A DNA stretch of 64,000 nucleotides from Cordylochernes scorpioides (lineage: Eukaryota > Arthropoda > Arachnida > Pseudoscorpiones > Chernetidae). Positions 45,060 through 54,992 of this stretch are shown piece by piece. Both the position numbers and the translations under genes were made by a program. Below the pieces are notes generated by a model. The model made no database searches. It saw only the letters and a program-made list of their open reading frames with translations, and was not told the origin of the DNA. Every line of letters begins with the position of its first letter. Within the stretch, counting starts at the first letter, position 1. The stretch is from contig CP092877.1 of assembly GCA_030710605.1 (NCBI GenBank), positions 72,687,006 to 72,751,005 on the forward strand. Reading direction: 5' to 3'.

Positions 45060-48000
45060 ACGTGGGGACAACAGGGATGTGTGGGGACAAAGTTGGGATA
45101 ACAGGGGTGTGTGGGTACAACAGGGATGTGTGGGGACAAAGTTGGGATAACAGGGGTGTGTGGGGATAAAGTTGGGACAACAGGGGTGTGTGGGTACAAC
45201 AGGGATGTGTGGGGACAAAGTTGGGATAACAGGGATGTGTGGGGACAAAGTTGGGATAACAGGGATGTGTGGGGACAACAGGGATGTGTGGAGACAAAGT
45301 TGGGATAACAGGGGTGTGTGGGGACAACAGCGATGTGTGGGGACAAAGTTGGGATAACAGGGGTGTGTGGGGACAACAGGGATGTGTGGGGACAAAGTTG
45401 GGATAACAGGGATGTGTGGGGACAAAGTTGGGATAACAGGGATGTGTGGGGACAACAGGGATGTGTGGAGACAAAGTTGGGATAACAGGGGTGTGTGGGG
45501 ACAACAGCGATGTGTGGGGACAAAGTTGGGATAACAGGGGTGTGTGGGGACAACAGCGATGTGTGGAGACAAAGTTGGGATAACAGGGATGTGTGGGGAC
45601 AACAGCGATGTGTGGAGACAACAGCGATGTGTGGAGACAAAGTTGGGATAACAGGGGTGTGTGGGGACAACAGCGATGTGTGGGGACAAAGTTGGGATAA
45701 CAGGGGTGTGTGGGGACAACAGCGATGTGTGGAGACAAAGTTGGGATAACAGGGATGTGTGGGGACAACAGCGATGTGTGGAGACAACAGCGATGTGTGG
45801 AGACAAAGTTGGGATAACAGGGGTGTGTGGGGACAACAGCGATGTGTGGGGACAAAGTTGGGATAACAGGGGTGTGTGGGGACAACAGCGATGTGTGGAG
45901 ACAAAGTTGGGATAACAGGGATGTGTGGGGACAACAGCGATGTGTGGGGACAAAGTTGGGATAACAGGGGTGTGTGGGGACAACAGCGATGTGTGGAGAC
46001 AAAGTTGGGATAACAGGGATGTGTGGGGACAACAGCGATGTGTGGAGACAACAGCGATGTGTGGAGACAAAGTTGGGATAACAGGGGTGTGTGGGGACAA
46101 CAGCGATGTGTGGGGACAAAGTTGGGTGGGGACAACAGCGATGTGTGGAGACAAAGTTGGGATAACAGGGATGTGTGGGGACAACAGCGATGTGTGGAGA
46201 CAAAGTTGGGATAACAGGGGTGTGTGGGGACAACAGCGATGTGTGGAAACAAAGTTGGGATAACAGGGGTGTGTGGGGACAACAGGGATGTGTGGGGACA
46301 ACAGGGATGTGTGGGGACAACAGGGATGTGTGGGGAAAACAGCGATGTGTGGGGACAAAGTTGGGATAACAGGGGTGTGTGGGGACAACAGCGATGTGTG
46401 GGGACAAAGTTGGGATAACAGGGATGTGTGGGGATAACAGGGGTGTGTGGGGACAACAGGGATGTGTGGGGACAAAGTTGGGATAACAGGGATGTGTGGG
46501 GACAAAGTTGGGATAACAGGGGTGTGTGGGTACAACAGGGATGTGTGGGGACAAAGTTGGGATAACAGGGGTGTGTGGGGATAAAGTTGGGACAACAGGG
46601 ATGTGTGGGGACAACAGGGATGTGTGGGGACAAAGTTGGGATAACAGGGGTGTGTGGGGACAACAGCGATGTGTGGAGACAAAGTTGTGATAACAGGGGT
46701 GTGTGGGGACAACAGCGATGTGTGAAGACAAAGTTGGAATAACAGGGGTGTGTGGGGACAACAGCGATGTGTGAAGACAAAGTTGGGATAACAGGGGTGT
46801 GTGGGGACAACAGCGATGTGTGAGGACAAAGTTGGGATAACAGGGGTGTGTGGGGACAACAGCGATGTGTGGGGACAAAGTTGGGATAACAGGGGTGTGT
46901 GGGGACAACAGCGATGTGTGAAGACAAAGTTGGGATAACAGGGGTGTGTGGGGACAACAGCGATGTGTGAAGACAAAGTTGGGATAACAGGGGTGTGTGG
47001 GGACAACAGCGATGTGTGGGGACAAAGTTGGGATAACAGGGGTGTGTGGGAACAACAGCGATGTGTGAAGACAAAGTTGGGATAACAGGGGTGTGTGGGG
47101 ACAACAGCGATGTGTGGGGACAAAGTTGGGATAACAGGGGCGTGTGGGGACAACAGGATGTGTGGGGACAACAGCGATGTGTGGGGACAACAGGGATGTG
47201 TGGGGACAAAGTTGGGATAACAGGGGCGTGTGGGGACAACAGGGATGTGTGGGGACAACAGCGATGTGTGGAGACAAAGTTGGGATAACAGGGGTGTGTG
47301 GGGACAACAGGGATGTGTGGGGACAAAGTTGGGATAACAGGGGTGTGTGGGGACAACAGGGATGTGTGGGGACAAAGTTGGGATAACAGGGATGTGTGGG
47401 GACAACAGGGATGTGTGGGGACAAAGTTGGGATAACAGGGGCGTGTGGGGACAACAGGGGTGTGTGGGGACAAAGTTGGGATAACAGGGGTGTGTGGGGA
47501 CAACAGGGATGTGTGGGGACAAAGTTGGGATAACAGGGGTGTGTGGGGACAACAGGGATGTGTGGGGACAAAGTTGGGATAACAGGGGCGTGTGGGGACA
47601 ACAGGGGTGTGTGGGGACAACAGGGGTGTGTGGGGACAAAGTTGGGATAACAGGGGCGTGTGGGGACAAGAGGGGTGTGTGGGGACAACAGCGATGTGTG
47701 GGGACAAAGTTGGGATAACAGGGGTGTGTGGGGACAACAGGGATGTGTGGGGACAAAGTTGGGATAACAGGGGTGTGTGGGGACAACAGGGATGTGTGGG
47801 GACAACGTTGGGATAACAGGGGCGTGTGGGGACAACAGGGGTGTGTGGGGACAAAGTTGGGATAACAGGGGTGTGTGGGGACAACAGGGATGTGTGGGGA
47901 CAAAGTTGGGATAACAGGGGTGTGTGGGGACAACAGGGATGTGTGGGGACAAAGTTGGGATAACAGGGGCGTGTGGGGACAACAGGGGTGTGTGGGGACA

Positions 48001-48375
48001 AAGTTGGGATAACAGGGGTGTGTGGGGACAACAGGGATGTGTGGGGACAGCAGCGATGTGTGGGGACAAAGTTGGGATAACAGAGGTGTGTGAGGACAAC
48101 AGGGATGTGTGGGAACAACAGGGATGTGTGGGGACAAAGTTGGGACAACAGGGATGTGTGGGGACAACAGGGATGTGTGGGGACAACAGGGATGTGTGGG
48201 GACAACAGGGATGTGTGGGGACAACAGGGATGTGTGGGGACAACAGCGATGTGTGGGGACAGCAGCGATGTTTGAGGACAACAGGGATGTATGGGGACAA
48301 AGTTGGGATAACAGAGGTGTATGGGGACAACAGCGATGTGTGAGGACAAAGTTGGGACAACAGCGATGTGTGGAG
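45060..48375. repeat. 3.3-kb G-rich satellite: 49-bp unit of 19+19+11
   Basis: Building blocks on the plus strand are GGGACAACAGNGATGTGTG (19), GGGATAACAGGGGTGTGTG (19) and GGGACAAAGTT (11). The common unit is 49 bp, with higher-order repeats of 98 and 166 bp (three 49-mers plus one 19-mer; identical blocks start at 45495 and 45661). GGG/GGGG runs in almost every block give G-quadruplex potential. All three minus-strand frames are open for about 3.4 kb because the units contain no minus-strand stop and 49 is not a multiple of three. I treat these frames as artefacts: there is no domain and all frames give the same peptide cycle. Confidence 0.95.
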
Positions 48376-48473
48376 ACATCGAATTAAGAGATACGCATTT
48401 ACAAGTACTTCCTCAGCATGAAACTGAGGGGGGTTCAATAAGACCCCTTCCCTCTCTGAAGGGGGAAGTATTT

Positions 48474-48634
48474 ACCGGTCTTTTTTTTTTTTTTTAAGGA
48501 GAAAGGAAATTTTGTTCACACTTGGTTATCTCGTGTGTCTTCAATAAAGGTCACTGTAATATCTTTCAGAGTTATTGTCTGAATCCCGATATAGATGCTG
48601 AAGGTACAACTTCCTTTCGTTTTGTCTATGTCTC
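48474..48634 (-). mobile_element. Tc1-like MITE family C, partial
   Basis: T tract, then CACTTGGTTATCTCGTGTG and CAACTTCCTTTCGTTTTGTC. The right TIR is diverged and the left TIR is lost. Confidence 0.65.
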
Positions 48635-48763
48635 CATAAACTAGCAAGTCAGCCATCTTGAAAGTCTCCTTTGAGTTTCTAACCTCGGAAGTACTCAAAC
48701 ACTCCACATTCCTCCTGTATAGAAAATAACAACAAAATCTACCCCACTTGTCCATAATGTAGC

Positions 48764-48955
48764 TTGGCACCTGCAGCTCCAGAACATATTCTGGCTTGCA
48801 TTAGATGTACTAAACGGGACCTTTGGGAGAGGCCGCTACTTATCACCAAACAGCTTGAGAAGCATGGACTCAAGGAATTCGTGCAATCTTTACACAAGGG
48901 GATAAGAAGCAACAACATTCCTCTTGTAGACATTAAGAAACAAGTCTTCTAAACT
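48764..48955 (+). pseudogene. LINE C-terminal frame
   Basis: The frame reads APAAPEHILACIRCTKRDLW, then a helix-like end to KKQVF. The PEHIL-x-C block is the distal half of the terminal knuckle typical of many retroelement ORFs I recall from spider genomes. It is 5' truncated, with no clear tail; 48956-49240 is unassigned. Confidence 0.55.
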
Positions 48956-49246
48956 TCTCCAATCTTCAAGACAAGGAAGGTGACTTGAAGGGCAAACCTA
49001 TACCATAGCAGGATATATGGCAAACTACCAGGTACTTGATTAAATGGATAACAAATTTGCATAACGTCCCTTCCAATAAATAACTCGGTGGCGACGTAGA
49101 TTGCCGCCACAGCTGCACGAGCAGACGATCCAAGGTAGCGTAAATATCAACACGATAGCATCCTTTTTTTGGCAGCAGATAGTTGAGCGCTATCACTTCC
49201 TACTCACACAGCGGGTTGCGACATCAGCTTCTGGGCGAAGTTCAAT

Positions 49247-49690
49247 CTATGCAACTTCGTAGAGCTTCAACACCTGTGTAAAATGCCATTGCTTATACAG
49301 GAACATCCGTGTAAAATGGCCGAACTTATATATAAACATACGTATAAAACGGTATGCCTTCAACACGACATCAATGTAAAATAAACATATTACATTTATT
49401 TTTTTCACTTCTATCCGTGTAAAATGGTTGTTGTTGTTATCGTGTCCAATGAAGAACCTCAGATGTCTCCGTGCATCTCTATCACAGCAGTCGTTCTCTA
49501 TCTTGGGTGTATAAAGCTGCTGCTCTGGGTCCATGTCAATTTTCTGCAAGGCTACGGCCATTGCTGGACATGAGAATATGTAGGTAGGTGTTAGTTCCAC
49601 ACCAGGACAATTGTTAAATGTCCTATAGGTTCTTGTGCCATCTGGATGTATTGTCATTCCTTTATAGCGTTTCTTTCTGAGTCTTGTTAT
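49247..49690 (-). pseudogene. LINE C-terminus and (CAA)n tail
   Basis: On the minus strand, MTIHPDGTRTYRTFNNCPGV then ELTPTYIFSCPAMAVALQKI and DPEQQLYTPKIEN, ending at the ACAACAACAACC tail near 49428. One knuckle Cys has changed (CNNC to FNNC), consistent with decay. Same family as 35520-36020. Sequence beyond the tail (49247-49427) is a separate short CGTGTAAAA-rich repeat. Confidence 0.7.
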
Positions 49691-50281
49691 AGTTTTTGTA
49701 ATTCTTCTCTCAGAGTTTATTTCGCATATTTGATCTTTCCTTATATATTTTTTGAATTATCTTGTATTTTGTCAAAGCATCAAATACTGAAATTTGTTCT
49801 TTCCTTTGGCTCAACTTTCTGGCTTCCTTTGCTAATTCATCTGCCATCTCATTACCCCCGATCCCAACATGGGCAGGAATTCATTATAGAATGCAGTTCT
49901 TCTCCAATGGTTCCAGTTAGGTTAGTAAACGAGGTGTCAAATAAAGTAAAGCACGAAGGAAGATGAGTTTCTTTTCTTTAAAAAAAAAACACATCTTCCT
50001 TCGTGCTTTACTTTATTTGATTACCTAAATAGGAAGAGTTCTATCGCTTAAACGAAGTGTATAGCATTTATATGATCGTAGGAAATGACGATCGGTCAAA
50101 TTGTATCATCCCCCTCCCGAACAACTTCAATCCTAATAGAAAACATAAATGACAACACGATGTTCTGGCCCCTTGCAAAATCAATCACCATATTGTTACA
50201 TTAAATGCACCTATTTTATTATTAATTTCTAATATTATTTTCATATATAGTATAAAACCACCATGAAAAGGACAACATCTA

Positions 50282-50430
50282 ATTGCAGAGCCAAAGTGTC
50301 TTTTAGGGAAAGGTGTCATCTTACCGGAGAGTTGCTAAATTGTAAAAATGGTAATTTTGTAAATGAAAACTGTACTTTGTAGAGAGGTGTCCTCTAGCGG
50401 GGTGTCTGCTAAAGGAAGGTTCTACTGTAT
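50282..50430 (-). mobile_element. pogo-like MITE, without U6
   Basis: Reverse orientation relative to 33448-33681. Contains CTTACCGGAGAGTTGC, AAAATGGTAATTTTGTAAAT and ends GGTTCTACTGTA. It gives an uninterrupted version of the U6 insertion site. The region 49700-50280 shows no gene. Confidence 0.7.
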
Positions 50431-50616
50431 TTTAAATTCAAATTGAAAATGTATATTTATTTTTATAAATATATGTATTATAAACAGAATATGTGTACTA
50501 TAAAACATCATTTGTATATTGTTGCTCTGTAACTATACAACTCTTTAAACATTTTGACATGAGAAATACAGGAGCCTTGGTTACCTTTATGTTACTACTA
50601 TGATTTTTTTTTTCAC

Positions 50617-50998
50617 ACACACAAAAACCTTTATTAAGACACACAGGTCTTACAGAGGATTCTCCTTGGGGTTACAAGACGGAGAAACCTATGAAAGTGG
50701 GAAATATACAAAGGGGTAAAAATGGAGAAAGATTATATACACATGATAAATATATACAGATTATTATTTGAATGATCCTATGGAAAATAAGAATATGGAT
50801 TTGGAAATATGGATGGAAGAAGTGGAGAGCGAAAAGAGGAAAAAAACAGGTATTTACATATGGAATATACATATAATGGAACAGTCAATTTAAGCTCTTC
50901 TGCTCACATAGCACAGGTAGACCATGGCTTTTTTCAAAAAATCTTTAAGAGATTTTCCAGGAAAATCCGAGTGTTCAGAGTTGTGAGGTAAACACCGC
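50617..50998 (-). mobile_element. (TG)-tailed short retroelement, full length
   Basis: CACACACACAAAAACC tail at 50617 and 5' boundary TAAACACCG at 50998. A possible 9-bp duplication CTACTATGA lies at 50596-50604 and right after 50997, though a T run separates it on the left. Confidence 0.8.
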
Positions 50999-50999
50999 T

Positions 51000-51677
51000 A
51001 CTATGAAATATTTGAAAAGGAAAAATATAAAATTCATGTAGAATGTTTATTTTAATTTAGGTTTTACAAACTTTCGAGCAAATTTTCTACTCTTCAACGG
51101 GCAAATATTTCTATGTACAATATCAAAATAATATTTTTAAAAAAATAATTGAAAAAATGTGCTATTGGCTTGAAATATAAATAATTTTTGGTGGGTACTT
51201 TAAAATAGAGTTATCTCATTATTTACTTATCTAATCTTGTAAGATGGTTTAAACACGTTCTGTAAAGATACAAAACATGTATGAGGAGAGAATCAAGGCT
51301 GAAGAGACTGCCAAACCGCAACTTGGTGCAACAATTTGACGGTGTATTTACAGTATTGGTCATTGCACCTCTTAACTGATCTGTATTGGTGTTGTTTTTG
51401 CAACCATGGTAATCATTGCCATGTGTACTTGGGATAAAGGAGGGGCAGTACATTGTGAAATGAGCGGATTGTCCCCTACGATGTTAACAAGGAGATAAGA
51501 GACAATGGGTCGCGTTCGCTTCGTTAGTTCTGATGGGCCAAACATTGCTGAAACTGAGAGTGGCCTTACTGGATAACTGTACTTTAATGGCAACTGCTAT
51601 GTAAGTTAGAGTACAAGGTAATGGTGAAATTGAGCTGTGTTCTGGCTAGTTAATAATTTTCTCATTAAATAGTCTTT
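51000..51677. other. Unassigned region
   Basis: 51050-51110 contains the AACTTTCGAGC...CTCTTCAACGGGC block related to other GCTTTCGGGC repeats. Two short minus-strand frames at 51223-51593 show no known domain. A SINE-A tail fragment (CATGGTAATCATTGCCATG) lies near 51403. Confidence 0.3.
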
Positions 51678-51995
51678 TTTGCTTATCCCTAGTACACGTG
51701 GTACAGGCCATTATAATCATGGTGAGTAGAAGTAGGCAACTCCTTTTACTGTAAGTGCACCACATGTCTACACATTTGAAAAACAGCTCGACTTTGCACT
51801 TACAAATGTGCCAGAGCCCTGTTTAGTTACTTGAACTCGCTGATGGGGTTGGACTTTTGGAAGAATCGGGGGACATTGGAGAATTTTTTTTTTTTTTTAA
51901 TAGGAAAAAAAAAGTGCCCAATGCGGGTATCGAACCCGGGTCGTAGCGATCGAAAAATCAACGGTTTAGACCATTCTTCCACCGATTACCCGGAA
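51678..51995 (-). mobile_element. SINE-A, reverse, full copy
   Basis: TTGCTTATCCCTAGTACACG at the tail side, box B complement GGTATCGAACCCGGGTC near 51925 and head to 51992. Confidence 0.85.
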
Positions 51996-51999
51996 TATT

Positions 52000-52590
52000 C
52001 ATTATTAGACGAGTATATAAATACATACTGGGATTGATCTGTTTATTTACATATACATCATATACATATACAATCTCTACCTTTGCCGGTCCCAAGCCCG
52101 GATGAAAAAGGAGGAGGGGGAGCAGTGACAAGCTCGCTAAAATACCTGGGCTCAGCTGGCCCGGCTGATAGTACCCTGTAAGGACTCCTAATCCAGGAAT
52201 ACAGAATGAACAGCGTTTGTACTCCATGTTAGGAGCGGCTGCACATGGCGTCTGTTCCTCATGTCAGAGGCGGCCATTTCTTTTGGAGCTAAGTCGGCCT
52301 GCCACTGAGTAGTGCTCCCAATCTTAATGACAAAGGCAGACACATTCTACTTCACCCAGTCATGATGATTGTCAAACAGACACCATCATGGGTCACAACT
52401 TGATATCCTAATATGATTGAGTGGAGATAAGAAAGAAGAAGACATATACATCTCAACTGTTTTAGAGTTATTTATTTCCTTAAGTTTCGGTCATTCCTTG
52501 TTCCCTTCCTCAGGGGCGAATGAGTTCTGGAATTCTAGCTTCTGTTTACATATAGACAATTTTTTTCTCAAATACATACAAATCCTCAAA
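52000..52590. other. Unassigned GC-richer region
   Basis: 52080-52330 is less AT-rich and includes GCTGGCCCGGCTGATAGTACC. Short frames on both strands carry no domain I know. Confidence 0.25.
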
Positions 52591-53079
52591 TACACTCATA
52601 GACAAAACTTAAGGAAGTTGTACCTTTAAGCATATATATCGTAGGGATTCAGATAATAACTCTGAAAGATATTACAGTGACCTTTATTAAAGATACACGA
52701 GATAACTAAGTGTGAACAACATTGCCTGTGTCTCCTTCAAAAAAAAAAAATAAATAATTAAAGCAGACAACCGGCGATAACAAAGAATTTCCACATTTTA
52801 AAGTTTTGTCCATGAGTGTATGTGTAAAAGGATTTAAAATACATAAAATATCAAAATTATTTCACTAAAATCTTCCATGAGTGAATCATCTTATGACCGA
52901 CCCTCTCAATGAGTGACCACTTCTATAAAATCAATAATAAATTGATCCAATATCAAACGAGAGGCCACTTCCATGGAGAGAAACCAATTTCCTAGATTAT
53001 CTTTCATGAAAGATGTTGTTATATAATTCTGTGGAGAGATATCTTTACCAAAATGTAAAATCTGGTTAAAATTCACATA

Positions 53080-53300
53080 AATAGGTACCGCTTAGCAAGA
53101 GCAACCTAGTTCATGATAATTGAACAATGAATAATATGTGAAGGTTATTCACATATTAAACAAAATTTCTAACGCGTGATTCAATCCCGGTTCATGACTG
53201 TCGGGAATCGAGGGTGTTACCCACTCGTCCACCGACTTTTTTTATAAAAAATTACCATGTCGGGGTTCGAACCTGTGACCATCAGCGTCGTTAGTGCATA
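53080..53300 (-). mobile_element. SINE-B copy plus tRNA-like fragment
   Basis: 53085-53240 is SINE-B in reverse (CCACTCGTCCACCGACT at the head). 53262-53300 includes GGGGTTCGAACCTGTG, an additional box-B-like T-arm from another tRNA-derived sequence. Confidence 0.6.
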
Positions 53301-53429
53301 CAAAAATTATGAAATGTTCTTTTATAACAGAAATTCTTTAAAATGTAAAAATCTTTAAAAACCTATCGGTTTAAAAAAAAAACAGAAAAATTGTATTTAA
53401 GAAAAAAAAAAAGGTTTCAATTTAGAGTG

Positions 53430-53665
53430 CTAATGTCTACGCATATTTACGGCAATTGTTTGAATGTTCCATTCCTCGCTTGTGATTGGTTGCCACCGAT
53501 ATCAGCTTGTGACGTCACACGCCAGCTGCTCCCGTGGTGTTTACAAACAGTCCTTCGCGCATGCGTAATGGATAGTTGCGCTGTGTTTTCTCTCTATTAT
53601 AACGTCTCTGTAGAGGGAAAAATGTCAACAAGAAAAACGTTCAATTTTAGAGAATTTATTTAATG
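53430..53665 (+). promoter_or_regulatory. Promoter-like segment with CRE and NRF-1-like motifs
   Basis: A palindromic CRE, TGTGACGTCACA (53509-53520), and CGCGCATGCGTAATGG (53557), close to the NRF-1 consensus, lie 45 bp apart in a locally GC-richer stretch, with TGATTGGTTG (inverted CCAAT) at 53482. Downstream, MSTRKTFNFREFI is a short open start at 53622-53663. This could be the promoter and first exon of a transposase or host gene caught between inverted repeats. Inference from motifs. Confidence 0.35.
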
Positions 53666-54117
53666 AAAGTAATCTATCTTAAACGAGTGTTCGCTTAACG
53701 ACTGCTTAACGACTGATGAAACTGTAAAACCGGAAGCTATTGGTGCACCTGCGACCTTGGTACAAGTAGGACATGGTTACATTGGACAAGTCAATAGACA
53801 AGGAGATATTCTCTTTTTTATAATTATATAATAAAATCCCTCATGAAAGATGGTCTCTAAAAAATTGGTCTCTCGTTTGATATTGGGTCAATTTATTATT
53901 GATTTTATAGAAGTGGACATTCAATGAGAGGGTCGGTCACAAGATGGTTTACTTATGGAAGATTTTAGTGAAATAATTTTGATATTTTATGTATTTTAAA
54001 TCATTTTACACATACACTCATGGACAAAACTTAAGGATATGGAAAGTCTTTGATATCGCCGGTTGTCTGCTTTTTTTTTTTTTTTTTGAAGGAGACAGAG
54101 GCAATTTTATGAAATGT

Positions 54118-54421
54118 TATAAACACACAAGTGCAACAAGTGAATTCGGTAAAAATCTAGAAATGGAAAAATGAATACATGCTCAACTCACTCTTTTACT
54201 TGACTAATTGGCCATTATAGAATGGTTGTCTAGTCCTATCAACGGATTGTACCAAGCTGAACGATCAGTGTTAGAAACACACAAGTGTAACAAGTGAATT
54301 CGGTAAAAATTCAGAAATGGAAAAATGAACACATTCTCAACTCACTCTTTTACTCGAGTAATTGGCCATTATAGAATGGTTGTCTAGTTCTACCAACGGG
54401 CTATACCAAGCTGAACGATCA
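54118..54421. repeat. Tandem duplication, unit about 157 bp
   Basis: AAACACACAAGTGCAACAAG to CAAGCTGAACGATCA (54120-54268) is repeated as 54275-54421 with about ten substitutions. Confidence 0.8.
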
Positions 54422-54691
54422 AAATGCACTGTGGCAATGAACCAAGCAAGCAGTAAGCCAACAGAGCTGTAATACAAGTAAGTATCCCCGGGTCAGGGAT
54501 GGAGAGAAAGAAAGGAAGTGTTACTGTAAAAAAAAAAAAATTGCCAGAAGAAAGATATAAACACATGCTCAAACTGTACCTAATTTATTTGATACTAACT
54601 AAATGACCCTGCTTCGTCTAAATTGTGTCATAATGAATGTTTGACCAATTAATATTGTGTTTATTTATGTTAATTATTATTATTGCATATT

Positions 54692-54870
54692 ACAGTGCTA
54701 CCTTTCTGTAAAGGACACCTAAAAACAGAGAAAAAGTGTCCTCTAGGGAGAGGTGTTCTCTTACCGGAGAGTTACTAAATAGTAAAAATGGTAATTTTGA
54801 AAATGAAAACTGTCCTTTATAGAGAGGTGTCCTCTAGCGCGAGTGTCCTCTTATGGATGTTCTACTGTAG
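54692..54870 (-). mobile_element. pogo-like MITE, uninterrupted
   Basis: Begins TACAGTGCTACCTTTCTG, ends GGATGTTCTACTGTA, and contains ACTGTCCTTTATAGAGAGG, the intact form of the U6 insertion site in 33448-33681. Confidence 0.75.
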
Positions 54871-54992
54871 TAATAACGATGACAGAAATTCACTAATATG
54901 TTTTATCATCATCATTTCAACACCAAAAGATGCTATTTTACACTCGTAGACAAAACTTAAAGGAAGTGGAAAGTCTGTTTTTTTCTCTCTCT

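Larger units (their letters stand above)
52594..54115. mobile_element. 1.4-kb inverted-repeat element flanked by Tc1-like MITE ends
   Basis: 52815-52985 and 53840-54020 are inverted copies (AAAATATCAAAATTATTTCA / TGAAATAATTTTGATATTTT and GACCGACCCTCTCA / TGAGAGGGTCGGTC). The symmetry extends into a family C MITE end on each side (52594-52822 complete; 54012-54115 left half), so MITE plus inner arm were duplicated in inverse. The loop carries a SINE-B copy, a tRNA-like fragment and a promoter-like segment. Confidence 0.65.

Noticed and set aside
44954-48438. Three minus-strand open frames of about 1,100-1,150 codons
   Set aside because: They cover a simple 49-bp satellite, all three frames give the same peptide cycle, and the frames extend only slightly beyond the array. 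No domain or codon signature.
54930-54992. N-terminal extension of the reverse transcriptase from the ATG at 54930
   Set aside because: These bases are MITE TIR and a TC tract; the reading frame is open by chance.
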